From: an uncultured Anaeroplasma sp. | GTDB lineage: Bacteria; Bacillota_I; Bacilli_A; Acholeplasmatales; Anaeroplasmataceae | Direction: 5' to 3' | Assembly: GCA_945919465.1 (NCBI GenBank) | Contig: CAMEJG010000013.1 | Coordinates: 1 to 44,403 of the forward strand | DNA length: 44,403 nucleotides | Shown: piece by piece, positions 1 to 6,979 of the stretch | How positions within the stretch are numbered: position 1 is the first letter of the stretch | How the letters are laid out: each line of letters starts with the position of its first letter | Notes under the pieces: model-generated | Database searches by the model: none | What the model saw: only the letters and a program-made list of their open reading frames with translations | What the model was told of the DNA's origin: nothing | Translations under genes and position numbers: made by a program

Positions 1-54
1 AGCACTTGACTGTTAATCAAGGTGTCGTAAGTTCGAGTCTTACAGCGGGCGCCA
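1..54 (+). tRNA. tRNA-Asn (GTT), 5' end cut off
   Basis: The 3' part of a tRNA is visible. The anticodon stem CTTGA/TCAAG closes the 7-nt loop CTGTTAA (anticodon GTT, Asn). The T-arm GTAAG-TTCGAGT-CTTAC is intact, the discriminator is G and CCA is encoded at 52-54. The acceptor 5' strand and D-arm lie before the window. Confidence 0.93.
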
Positions 55-58
55 TCTT

Positions 59-134
59 GGAGGACTAGCTCAGTTGGGAGAGCATCTGCCTTACAAGCAG
101 AGGGTCAGCGGTTCGAGCCCGTTGTCCTCCACCA
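59..134 (+). tRNA. tRNA-Val (TAC)
   Basis: Complete cloverleaf. Acceptor GGAGGAC (59-65) pairs with GTCCTCC (124-130). The anticodon stem TCTGC/GCAGA holds the loop CTTACAA, so the anticodon is TAC (Val). The T-loop is TTCGAGC, the discriminator A, and CCA is encoded. Only 4 nt separate it from the preceding tRNA-Asn, so the two are co-transcribed. Confidence 0.97.
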
Positions 135-148
135 TTCTAAATATAAAT

Positions 149-224
<76 letters not shown>

Positions 225-235
225 TTATGAATTTC

Positions 236-264
236 AAGATGATAGTTGGTATCATCTTTTTTTT
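236..264 (+). terminator. Terminator of the tRNA cluster
   Basis: A 9-bp perfect stem (AAGATGATA / TATCATCTT, loop GTTGG) is followed by a run of eight T. It lies 12 nt after tRNA-Thr. Confidence 0.9.
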
Positions 265-313
265 ATCGCTTAGGAAATTGTATGTAACTTCCTAATTTAC
301 CATATATAACAGG

Positions 314-342
314 AAAAATCCTAGGCATTAGGATTTTTTTTT
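314..342. terminator. Hairpin with T/A flanks, probably bidirectional terminator
   Basis: AAAAATCCTA / TAGGATTTTT around the loop GGCAT, followed by nine T on the plus strand; the minus strand also ends in five T. It can stop readthrough from the tRNA side and end the minus-strand transposase transcript whose last gene stops at 381. Confidence 0.7.
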
Positions 343-380
343 GACTAGGATAGATGTTTTATAATATTATTTTTCATATA

Positions 381-785
381 TTATTTCTTATATTTATATT
401 TCTTTTTCCATATATCTATTGGCACAAATTGAGGTTTGCCACATTTAGGACAATACATTTTAGGGTAATTTTCTCCATTCCACATTTCTTCAATTTCTTC
501 CCAATCTTCATTTAGTTCCTCATAATCACACTTTAAACATTTAAGATCTATTGTTTCATCGTATATTTGTTTATTAGAAAATTCATAAATTAGTCCCTTT
601 GTCTTTTCATCTAATTTATTTAAGTTTTTCTCTATATCAACTAGAGGTTGATGATATTCATCTTCTTCATATTTTCCATTGATATATTCAATTTTAAAAT
701 TATTCATATTAAATGTATAGAAGAAGATAGCTCTTCTTATTTTTTCATCTGTAGTTAGTAATCTTCTTTTAATATTAAATTTCAA
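381..785 (-). CDS. Zinc-ribbon protein coupled to the IS91-like transposase
   Basis: Small acidic protein of about 134 residues with two Cys pairs (CLKC and CPKC near the C-terminus) that look like a zinc ribbon. I do not recognise a named family. An in-frame ATG exists at 794, but the Shine-Dalgarno AAGGAGG (801-795) abuts it with no spacing. The TTG at 785 has a 9-nt spacing and lies one base after the transposase stop, so I prefer TTG. A longer reading from 836 is also open but unsupported. The Shine-Dalgarno inside the transposase 3' end implies translational coupling. It may be an accessory gene of the element or a resident gene disturbed by insertion. Confidence 0.6.
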   Translation of the reverse strand: MKFNIKRRLLTTDEKIRRAIFFYTFNMNNFKIEYINGKYEEDEYHQPLVDIEKNLNKLDEKTKGLIYEFSNKQIYDETIDLKCLKCDYEELNEDWEEIEEMWNGENYPKMYCPKCGKPQFVPIDIWKKKYKYKK

Positions 786-786
786 A

Positions 787-2166
787 TTAACCATCCTCCT
801 TAGTATAACCTGCAAAGTAGCAAAGGTCAGGAACAATGTTCATTACAGCTCCGCAGTGACAAAGTAATGGATCATATTTATACGATGCAATAAGTTTATC
901 TCTCCATTTAAGAGTAGTTTTCATTTTATTAATTTCATCTAATTTGTACAATTTTGGCAGATGTGTTGTATCTAAAGAAGAATGATTAGCATAAAAACCA
1001 TAATATCTAGTTGTATGAACTTTTTCTTCTGGTATATGAACAATAAGCTTAGCAATAAAATCAAATACGGATTCAGTTACATATTGTCTACCAATTTTAT
1101 CATTTTCATTAAGTATAGCATCATCTTCATGTGGGTCATAATAGTAATAAATCATCCTATTTTCTTTATCATATTTAATGATTCTAGATTCACTCATAGC
1201 AGGATGACCTGCATATCTACAAACATAATTAACAATTTTTTTAATTTGTTTAGGATTTTTACACTCAGTTTGTGGAGCGTGAACATAAAATCCATTATCT
1301 CTATTTTTAAAAATTTCTGATTTTAACTTATAAAAATCACTGACAATTTTTTTAGGTGCATTTTCCTTTAGATAATTATACATTCTTTTTAGAAGCTGAT
1401 TCATAAATGACTTTCTAAGAGAAATATAATTAAAATATGTAAAAGGTTTCTTTTTACCTGTGTTATCTATGGTACATTCAGCTATTAGGGTATGAATATG
1501 GGGATTAAATTTCATATCACGACCAAAGGTATGAATTGTAGAAATAAAACCTAATCTTTCGTTTCTCTTTTTTGCGGATTTAGATTTTCCTTGAACAAGA
1601 TATGTTAATACATCATTGACAGCTTCAAATAATTCATTATATAGTGCTCTATATTTTTGAAAATAACAACGTAATGAAGAATCAATAGTCCAAGTAATAT
1701 GTCTATGTGGAGCATATATACAGGTTTTAGATATTTCTATAGCTCTAGCATCTCTATACTTTCTTCCACAAGAAACACAAAAGCGTGAATGACATGATAA
1801 TCCTTGAATATAAATATTATTACACTTAGGACATTCAAAAAACAAATATCCTTTTTTTAAATTACGACAATTAATCATATTTTCAACATTAGTCAATATA
1901 GAATTTCTTATAGGCTTATTTGTAGCTTTACAATGGGCTACGAAATCATCCCAATTATCTCTAAAAATTTCTTGAATTGAAATATGATTATTTTCTTTTA
2001 AAGCATAAGGTAAATTATTATATTTATTATAAGTATTTTCATAAACATCTTGTCCAGCTTTAGCAGCAATTAAAAGATTATGTTGAAGATAACCTTGTTT
2101 AGCATGAACATAATATGGTTTTGATTTAATATCAATTGTAAGAAAATCAGTTACAATAGAAGCCAT
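787..2166 (-). CDS. IS91-family HUH transposase (Y2 type)
   Basis: Single-strand DNA transposase of 459 residues, close to the full length of Firmicute IS91-like enzymes. An N-terminal zinc-finger region has C112-x2-C115 and the cluster C125, C130, C133. The HUH metal motif is H223-I-H225 in the context FNPHIHTLIAE. The candidate catalytic pair Y314-x3-Y318 sits in YVCRYAGHPAM. A CHCG motif lies near the C-terminus. The ATG at 2166 is preceded by GGTGAT three bases upstream. The frame is open throughout and all motifs are present, so the enzyme could be active. Family knowledge: IS91 elements move by rolling-circle replication and have no terminal inverted repeats or target duplication. Confidence 0.9.
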   Translation of the reverse strand: MASIVTDFLTIDIKSKPYYVHAKQGYLQHNLLIAAKAGQDVYENTYNKYNNLPYALKENNHISIQEIFRDNWDDFVAHCKATNKPIRNSILTNVENMINCRNLKKGYLFFECPKCNNIYIQGLSCHSRFCVSCGRKYRDARAIEISKTCIYAPHRHITWTIDSSLRCYFQKYRALYNELFEAVNDVLTYLVQGKSKSAKKRNERLGFISTIHTFGRDMKFNPHIHTLIAECTIDNTGKKKPFTYFNYISLRKSFMNQLLKRMYNYLKENAPKKIVSDFYKLKSEIFKNRDNGFYVHAPQTECKNPKQIKKIVNYVCRYAGHPAMSESRIIKYDKENRMIYYYYDPHEDDAILNENDKIGRQYVTESVFDFIAKLIVHIPEEKVHTTRYYGFYANHSSLDTTHLPKLYKLDEINKMKTTLKWRDKLIASYKYDPLLCHCGAVMNIVPDLCYFAGYTKEDG

Positions 2167-2204
2167 AGTATCACCAAAGGCATTTTACTACAAATTGATA
2201 AAAA

Positions 2205-2226
2205 TAAAAAGAGGGCATTGCCCTCT
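2205..2226 (-). terminator. Minus-strand terminator just upstream of the transposase gene
   Basis: AGAGGG / CCCTCT stem with loop CATTG followed on the minus strand by TTTTTATTTTT. Its position before the transposase start would shield the transposase from outside transcription. Confidence 0.65.
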
Positions 2227-2231
2227 GATAG

Positions 2232-2272
2232 GAATGTCACTAAGATTTTAATCTTGTGACATTCTTTTTTTT
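2232..2272 (+). terminator. Strong plus-strand terminator
   Basis: The 9-bp stem GAATGTCAC / GTGACATTC encloses a second stem AAGATT / AATCTT and is followed by eight T. No plus-strand gene lies immediately upstream (the transposase is antisense), so it may be a remnant of the gene order before insertion, or an insulator. Confidence 0.8.
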
Positions 2273-2275
2273 ATT

Positions 2276-2289
2276 ATTAAACGTTTACA
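2276..2289 (-). promoter_or_regulatory. Possible cre half-site upstream of the pyk promoter
   Basis: On the minus strand the site reads TGTAAACGTTTAAT, matching 12 of 14 positions of the catabolite-responsive element TGNAANCGNWNNCA. It ends 17 bp before the pyk -35 box, where CcpA usually activates. A two-mismatch site in AT-rich DNA can arise by chance. Confidence 0.3.
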
Positions 2290-2306
2290 TTACGATTTTT
2301 ATGTTT

Positions 2307-2335
2307 TTGTTATATTATTTGTGATATTATATAAA
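2307..2335 (+). promoter_or_regulatory. Putative sigma-A promoter of pyk
   Basis: TTGTTA (2307-2312), 17-bp spacer, TATAAA (2330-2335). The predicted start near 2342 gives a leader of about 110 nt in which I see no known riboswitch. Confidence 0.5.
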
Positions 2336-2453
2336 TAGTAATAGTTTGCAATATAAAATATTAATATCGTAGGTGATGTCGCAAAAAAATTTTAATTATA
2401 TTTTTTATTAATATAAATTTTTAGAAAGGTAACCAATTTTGGTAAGGAATTAT

Positions 2454-3875
2454 ATGCGTAAAACAAAAATAATTTGTACTCTTGGTCCCGCTTGTGATGA
2501 CGAAGAGACTTTAAAAACAATGATTAAAAATGGTCTTGATTGTGCAAGACTAAATTTCTCACATGGTACTCATGAAGAACAAAAGGTTCGTATGGATCGT
2601 GTAAAAAAAGTTAGAGAGGAATTGAATATTCCACTTCCTATATTATTAGATACAAAAGGACCAGAAATTAGAGTCCGTTTATTTAAGGATGGAAAGGTTA
2701 CATTACATAAAGATCAAGAATTCACATTCTCTAGTGATTTTGATTTGGTTGGTGATGAAACAATAGTTGGATTAACATATCCAGACTTAGCACTATATGT
2801 AAATAAACCTGGTATTAAAATTTTAGCAGATGATGGTAAAATTAGCTTTGAGGTTTTAAGAGTAGAAGGAAAGAATATAGTAACTAAAGTTTTAAATGAT
2901 GGTACTCTATCTAATCGTAAATCTATTAATATTCCAAATGTAATAGTTGATATGCCATACATTAGTGAGGTTGATAGAAAAGATTTAATTTTTGGTATTA
3001 CTGAATGTGTTGATTATATTGCAGCCTCATTTGTTCGTAGACCAGAAGACGTACTTGAAGTAAGAAAACTATTAGATGAATATGATACATCAGGAAAAAT
3101 TCGTATTATCTCTAAAATAGAAAATACTGAAGGAATTGAAAAAATGGATGATATTATTGAGGTTTCTGATGGAATCATGGTGGCTCGTGGTGATATGGGT
3201 GTTGAAGTGCCATTTAAGATGCTTCCAAAAATTCAAAAGGAACTTATTTCAAAATGCTACCATAGAGGTAAAATTGTAGTTACAGCAACTCAAATGCTAG
3301 ATTCAATGCAACAAAATCCTAGACCTACAAGAGCTGAGGTTTCAGATGTAGCAAACGCCATTTATGACCGTACAACTGCAATTATGCTATCAGGAGAATC
3401 TGCAGCAGGAAAATATCCTATTGAATCTGTAACAGCAATGGCTGATATAGCAAATTATACTGAAGAAAATATTAATTTTAAAAAGAGATTTGTTGAAAAT
3501 AATCTTAATTTAGGTGATGATTTCTTATCTTCTATTTGTAATGCAGCAGTATCTTGTGCATATCAGGTTGAAGCAAAAGCTATAATTTGTGTTACAAATC
3601 ATGGTCAAACTGCATTTAAGCTTTCTGCTTATAGACCAAGCTGTCCAGTTATAGCAATTACTGTTAATGAAAAAGCTTGTAGACAACTTAATCTAGCATG
3701 GAATGTTTACCCTGTTTATGCTGAAAAGAAGAATACTACAGATGAATTATTCCAATATGCAATAGATAAGGCATTAGAAACAGGAATTGTTAGTCATGGT
3801 GATAAGGTAATTATCACAGGTGCTTCAAATGTAGGTAATGCAATTACAGATACAATTAAAATTCATATATTATAA
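2454..3875 (+). CDS. pyk: Pyruvate kinase
   Basis: Cytoplasmic glycolytic enzyme: phosphoenolpyruvate + ADP to pyruvate + ATP. About 473 residues, the E. coli PykF-like length without the extra C-terminal PEP-utiliser domain found in many Bacillus enzymes. Visible signatures are KIICTLGPAC at the N-terminus, LLDTKGPEIR, the active-site motif IRIISKIENTEGI with the catalytic Lys, MVARGDMGVEV (metal and substrate binding) and TATQMLDSM. The C-terminal regulatory domain ends GNAITDTIKIH. The ATG at 2454 has TAAGGA six bases upstream. A TTG at 2439 is in frame but lacks a well-spaced Shine-Dalgarno. Own promoter upstream; terminator-like hairpin downstream. Confidence 0.97.
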   Translation: MRKTKIICTLGPACDDEETLKTMIKNGLDCARLNFSHGTHEEQKVRMDRVKKVREELNIPLPILLDTKGPEIRVRLFKDGKVTLHKDQEFTFSSDFDLVGDETIVGLTYPDLALYVNKPGIKILADDGKISFEVLRVEGKNIVTKVLNDGTLSNRKSINIPNVIVDMPYISEVDRKDLIFGITECVDYIAASFVRRPEDVLEVRKLLDEYDTSGKIRIISKIENTEGIEKMDDIIEVSDGIMVARGDMGVEVPFKMLPKIQKELISKCYHRGKIVVTATQMLDSMQQNPRPTRAEVSDVANAIYDRTTAIMLSGESAAGKYPIESVTAMADIANYTEENINFKKRFVENNLNLGDDFLSSICNAAVSCAYQVEAKAIICVTNHGQTAFKLSAYRPSCPVIAITVNEKACRQLNLAWNVYPVYAEKKNTTDELFQYAIDKALETGIVSHGDKVIITGASNVGNAITDTIKIHIL

Positions 3876-3894
3876 TTAACCTAAGTTAATAAAT

Positions 3895-3946
3895 ACTCCC
3901 TTCATATAATATAGTGTAGTGAATAACTACAGAAGGGAGTTTTTTT
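3895..3946 (+). terminator. pyk terminator hairpin that sequesters the next Shine-Dalgarno
   Basis: ACTCCCTTC (3895-3903) pairs with GAAGGGAGT (3932-3940). An inner GTAGT/ACTAC stem forms in the loop and T6 follows. The 3' arm is also the only Shine-Dalgarno of the ORF starting at 3947, and the T-run fills the spacer. A lone TATAAT (3905-3910) sits in the 5' part of the loop. Confidence 0.75.
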
Positions 3947-4282
3947 ATGTCTTGTAATAAGAGTTGTCCTGATACTCATGATGAGGTTTTAGTAGATAAT
4001 GTATTATTTAAATATAATTTAAATGAGGTTTCAGATAATTCATATGATTTAGTTGTTACACCTTGTAATGTTCCTACCGCTATTTATTGTGTTGCAAGAA
4101 TAACAAAAAGAACAAATTGCTGTAATAATATGGATTATTATCAAGCCTTCATCAACACTGATCCTGTTGAAATAATTCAGGATTGTAGTCTAGAGGATAT
4201 AATTTGTCGTTCAATTGCTCATTATATGAATTCTATTGGTGGATGCAATAATAGCAGAAGAGATTATTTCAATTTATTCTAA
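3947..4282 (+). CDS. Small Cys-rich protein of unknown function
   Basis: 111 residues, no recognised domain, no signal peptide or membrane helix. Nine cysteines are spread along it, including a CC pair at 58-59 and single Cys near both ends (SCNKSC at the start, GGCNN near the end). This could mean metal binding or disulfides. The composition and clean ORF suggest a real gene. Translation depends on GAAGGGAG at 3932-3939, seven bases from the ATG and inside the preceding hairpin. It ends in its own terminator at 4295-4331, so it is a single-gene unit fed by pyk readthrough or by an internal promoter. Confidence 0.7.
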   Translation: MSCNKSCPDTHDEVLVDNVLFKYNLNEVSDNSYDLVVTPCNVPTAIYCVARITKRTNCCNNMDYYQAFINTDPVEIIQDCSLEDIICRSIAHYMNSIGGCNNSRRDYFNLF

Positions 4283-4294
4283 TGACTAATTTTG

Positions 4295-4331
4295 GCTTCA
4301 GGGTTATGAATAGCTCTGAGGCTTCTTTTTT
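4295..4331 (+). terminator. Terminator after the Cys-rich ORF
   Basis: 12-bp stem GCTTCAGGGTTA / TAGCTCTGAGGC with three G-U pairs and a TGAA tetraloop, then TTCTTTTTT. Confidence 0.8.
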
Positions 4332-4431
4332 ATATTCAAAAGAACATAATAATATTCAAGTGTAATATTTCTTTTTAAATAATTATTCATTAACAAAATC
4401 ATAAAAAGGTAACAGTTCAGACAGAAATAGC

Positions 4432-4461
4432 TTGCAGTACGGCAAGCGTTGATGCTATAAT
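4432..4461 (+). promoter_or_regulatory. Putative promoter for the 4627 gene
   Basis: TTGCAG (4432-4437), 18-bp spacer, TATAAT (4456-4461). The -35 overlaps the hairpin GCTTGC-AGTACG-GCAAGC (4430-4447). The predicted start near 4468 leaves a leader of about 160 nt before the ATG at 4627. Confidence 0.4.
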
Positions 4462-4462
4462 A

Positions 4463-4579
4463 ATGCAGGTGTTTAATTATGTCCTAGGTCTATTTATGCC
4501 ATCAGTAGTAGATTCGATATTGATGGTTATTGACGGAGCTTTTGGAATATACACTGTATGTAATGCACAAATTAGATAG
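4463..4579 (+). CDS. Possible 38-residue hydrophobic ORF or gene remnant
   Basis: Short open frame beginning MQVFNYVLGLF with a hydrophobic middle (SILMVIDGAFGIYTV). It has no Shine-Dalgarno, and its ATG lies only two bases after a good -10 box, so it is unlikely to be translated from that promoter. It may be a decayed fragment. I do not recognise it. Confidence 0.2.
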   Translation: MQVFNYVLGLFMPSVVDSILMVIDGAFGIYTVCNAQIR

Positions 4580-4626
4580 TTTAAAGGATTTGGCGGTTAT
4601 TATTCATATGCATAAGGATTGATAGA

Positions 4627-5087
4627 ATGAAAACATTAAAAATTTTAAACAAAACCAAAGATAATTATAAAATAAAAGATGTTTCATTGAAAAAATATAT
4701 AAATTACCAAAAGGATGTCATCTTGAAGTTAGTATTAGTGAATATAATTCTACACTAGAAATAATTGATTCTTCATTTTATGATTTTAAATCTTTATTAA
4801 AAACTATATTCACATTTATAATTATGTTTATACCATTTCTATTATGTTGTTCAATTGGTATGGTTAATATGTGGTATGGTTTAAAAATTTCTATAGATTC
4901 AAATGACTTAATTGAACAATTAGTAATTGAAAAGAATTCTAATAGAGAAATAAAGTTGAAACATGGAGAAAAGGAAATAGAATATACATTGTTAAAAGGT
5001 AAATCTGTATTAATTATATTTGGTTTTTCCATTGTTTCTTTGCTATTATATATTTTTATTGTGATATTGATATATAATATTAATTGA
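4627..5087 (+). pseudogene. Two-helix membrane protein gene with a -1 frameshift at an A6 run
   Basis: The ATG at 4627 has AAGGA eight bases upstream. The first frame (MKTLKILNKTKDNYK...) runs into a stop near 4756. A one-base shift back at the A6 run 4690-4695 joins it smoothly to the frame that reads KLPKGCHLEVSISEYN and ends at 5087. The joined product would be about 153 residues: an N-terminal soluble part, a helix around IFTFIIMFIPFLLCC, a polar segment of about 50 residues, and a C-terminal helix around VSLLLYIFIVILI. Family unknown. It may be a true frameshift mutation, a homopolymer sequencing error, or -1 slippage at GAAAAAA. Confidence 0.6.
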
Positions 5088-5175
5088 TTTTCAGTAATTT
5101 AATCATATTTTATTAAAAATAAGTTTTATTATTACATAAAAAGTATAAAAATATCATTAAAACGTAAAATAATGC

Positions 5176-5204
5176 TTGCATTTATATTTTTGATATGCTA
5201 TAAT
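5176..5204 (+). promoter_or_regulatory. Promoter of the tRNA-Pro/tRNA-Gly unit
   Basis: TTGCAT (5176-5181), 17-bp spacer, TATAAT (5199-5204). The predicted start near 5211 lies about 20 bp before tRNA-Pro. Confidence 0.85.
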
Positions 5205-5229
5205 GAATAAGCATTCGGTGAGAATACAA

Positions 5230-5306
5230 CGGGAAATAGCTCAGTTTGGTAGAGTGCTTGGTTTGGGACCAAGATGTCGCAGGTTCGAATCCTGTTTTCC
5301 CGACCA
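5230..5306 (+). tRNA. tRNA-Pro (TGG)
   Basis: Acceptor CGGGAAA pairs with TTTCCCG. The anticodon stem CTTGG/CCAAG holds the loop TTTGGGA (anticodon TGG, Pro). T-loop TTCGAAT, discriminator A, CCA encoded at 5304-5306. Confidence 0.97.
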
Positions 5307-5315
5307 TCTAAATAT

Positions 5316-5389
<74 letters not shown>

Positions 5390-5399
5390 ATTGTTAATT

Positions 5400-5435
5400 A
5401 AGATGATGCATTTTGTATCATCTTTTATTTTTTTT
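5400..5435 (+). terminator. Terminator of the tRNA-Pro/Gly unit
   Basis: AAGATGAT / ATCATCTT stem (5400-5407 / 5417-5424) followed by TTATTTTTTTTT. The stem is nearly identical to that after the first tRNA cluster (236-258). Confidence 0.85.
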
Positions 5436-5440
5436 CAATA

Positions 5441-5469
5441 TTGAAAATAATTATTTAATATTTTATAAT
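5441..5469 (+). promoter_or_regulatory. Promoter of the YegP-repeat gene
   Basis: TTGAAA (5441-5446), 17-bp spacer, TATAAT (5464-5469), 37 bp before the ATG at 5507. Confidence 0.8.
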
Positions 5470-5506
5470 ATAAAATAATAAAGTATTAATATATGGAGTT
5501 GATAAA

Positions 5507-6931
5507 ATGTTTTTAAATTTCATTTCAGATTTAAGCGCAGCTGATAAAGTGTTTTTTTCTATAATAATTGCTTCTATTTTATTAGTTGTTCTTTGGTATT
5601 TATTAGGAAAACTTATTAATTCACTTTCTGCAAAAAAGAAAATGACTCTTCAAAAGGAAATTAATGATAGGAAAGCTCAAAATATTGAAAATTCAGAAAT
5701 ACCTAATTCTAATGTTAATATAGAGGAATCTCAAAATAAAGAAGTTTCTCAAACTGAAGAAACTCCTGATACAGTAGAAGAAACACAAATTGAAGAAGCT
5801 CCTGATGTTGTAGAAGAAGCACAAGTTGAAGAAACACCTGATACAGTAGAAGAAACACAAGCTGAAGAAACACCTGATACAGTAGAAGAAGCACAAGCTG
5901 AAGAAACACCTGATGCATTAGAAGAAGCACAAGCTGAAGAAACACCTGATACAGTAGAAGAAGCACAAGCTGAAGAAGCTCCTGATACAGTAGAAGAAGC
6001 TCAAGCTGAAGAAACACCTGATACAGTAGAAGAAGCACAAGCTGAAGAAACACCTGATACAGTAGAAGAAACACAAGCTGAAGAAACACCTGATGCAGTA
6101 GAAGTGGCCCAAAATAAACCAGCGCTCCCTACAAAGAGAAATACTAAAAAGACAATTGTTGCCCCTTTAAATGATGCAATTAAGCCTCAAGCACAAACTG
6201 AAGAAAAAAAAGGTAGAAATTATAATGGAAAATATGAAATTTATCAAGTTGCTGGAGGATATGCATATCATTTAAAAGCATCAAATGGAGAAATCTTAGT
6301 TGTATCAGAAACCTTTTCAACAAGAGAAGGAGCAGTAAAGGCTATTGATGTTGTCAAAAAAAATCTTGAAACTGGTACAATAAAATTCTTTTCTGATAAA
6401 AAAGGAAAATTTAAGTTTAAACTAGTATCTAAAAATTATAGAGTACTATTAATAAGTTCTAATTATCCAACAGAAAAAGGAGCTACTAGAGCTAGTGAAT
6501 CATTTAAAAAATTTGCAGTTAAGGCAGATATTGTCGATATAGAATTAGTTGATGCAGAGGCAAAAACAGCTACAGTAATTCAAATTCAAAATAAAGAGAA
6601 TAAAACTGGTGGCAAATACCATATTGAAAAATATAATGGCGAATTTAGCTGGGATTTAAAGGCCTCTAATGGTCAAATATTATGTCAAGCAGATGGATAT
6701 ACAACTAAGTCAGGATGTTTAAATTCAATTGAGTCCTTTAAAAAGAGCGTTCAAGAGGGTATCTTTAAATGTGTTAAAGATAAAACTGGCAGATATTGTT
6801 TTAAGCTTTATAGCACAACTGGTAGAATTTGTCTTGTTGGTGAATCATATACATCACGTTCTAGTGCCGAATCTGCAGCTAATTCAGTAGCGGCATTTAG
6901 TCAGCTAGCAGAAATAGTTGAAATCAAATAA
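5507..6931 (+). CDS. Membrane-anchored protein with acidic 12-residue repeats and four YegP/DUF1508 units
   Basis: 474 residues. A single membrane helix near residues 16-35 anchors the protein, followed by a short basic stretch. Residues 86-202 are ten tandem copies of a 12-residue acidic unit of the type TPDTVEEAQAEE. A Pro/Lys-rich linker follows. From about 240 to the end come four units of about 50 residues with the YegP/DUF1508 pattern: GKYEIY...HLKASNGEIL...F, GKFKFKLVS..., GKYHIEKY...LKASNGQIL, GRYCFKLYS.... The second and fourth are more divergent. Topology is most likely N-in with the repeats outside, though the reverse is possible. Function of DUF1508 is unknown in this setting. The gene has its own promoter and terminator. 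Confidence 0.8.
   Translation: MFLNFISDLSAADKVFFSIIIASILLVVLWYLLGKLINSLSAKKKMTLQKEINDRKAQNIENSEIPNSNVNIEESQNKEVSQTEETPDTVEETQIEEAPDVVEEAQVEETPDTVEETQAEETPDTVEEAQAEETPDALEEAQAEETPDTVEEAQAEEAPDTVEEAQAEETPDTVEEAQAEETPDTVEETQAEETPDAVEVAQNKPALPTKRNTKKTIVAPLNDAIKPQAQTEEKKGRNYNGKYEIYQVAGGYAYHLKASNGEILVVSETFSTREGAVKAIDVVKKNLETGTIKFFSDKKGKFKFKLVSKNYRVLLISSNYPTEKGATRASESFKKFAVKADIVDIELVDAEAKTATVIQIQNKENKTGGKYHIEKYNGEFSWDLKASNGQILCQADGYTTKSGCLNSIESFKKSVQEGIFKCVKDKTGRYCFKLYSTTGRICLVGESYTSRSSAESAANSVAAFSQLAEIVEIK
5762..6112 (+). repeat. Tandem 36-bp coding repeat, about ten copies
   Basis: In-frame minisatellite: nine full units and one 27-bp partial unit. It encodes (T/A)PD(T/V/A)(V/L)EE(A/T)Q(A/I/V)EE. 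Unit-to-unit changes are few, and the reverse strand is also open, as expected for a 3n repeat. Length polymorphism by slippage is likely. Confidence 0.95.
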
Positions 6932-6939
6932 AAATTTAT

Positions 6940-6967
6940 AAAAGGCTAATTTAGCCTTTTATTTTTA
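6940..6967 (+). terminator. Terminator after the YegP-repeat gene
   Basis: AAAAGGCTA / TAGCCTTTT perfect stem with loop ATT, followed by TTTATTTTT. The next gene starts only 13 bp later, so some readthrough is likely. Confidence 0.8.
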
Positions 6968-6979
6968 ATAGGAGTAGCT

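Larger units (their letters stand above)
381..2204 (-). mobile_element. IS91-like element (core; exact ends not determined)
   Basis: Core consists of the HUH transposase and the coupled small ORF, between a tRNA cluster and pyk. The true ends (terIS/oriIS) cannot be placed by eye because this family lacks inverted repeats. Candidate flanks are the hairpins at 314-342 (downstream side) and 2205-2272 (promoter side). A weak inverted repeat TTAGGAA...TTCCTAA at 270-295 is another possible terminal structure. No second copy is seen in the window. Confidence 0.6.

Noticed and set aside
982-1320. Plus-strand open frame of 112 codons antisense to the transposase
   Set aside because: No ribosome site, low-complexity Ile/Asn-rich product, fully covered by the well-supported transposase on the other strand.
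2342-2453. Riboswitch in the pyk leader
   Set aside because: About 110 nt of AT-rich sequence without a recognised aptamer core or terminator pair.
4681-4700. Programmed -1 frameshifting as the firm explanation for the 4627 gene
   Set aside because: The slip site GAAAAAA is only partly canonical and no strong downstream pseudoknot is visible, so it stays one option beside mutation or homopolymer error.
5693-6112. Three long minus-strand open frames and a repeat array that could suggest CRISPR
   Set aside because: They are reverse images of an in-frame 36-bp coding repeat. There are no unique spacers between repeats and no cas genes.
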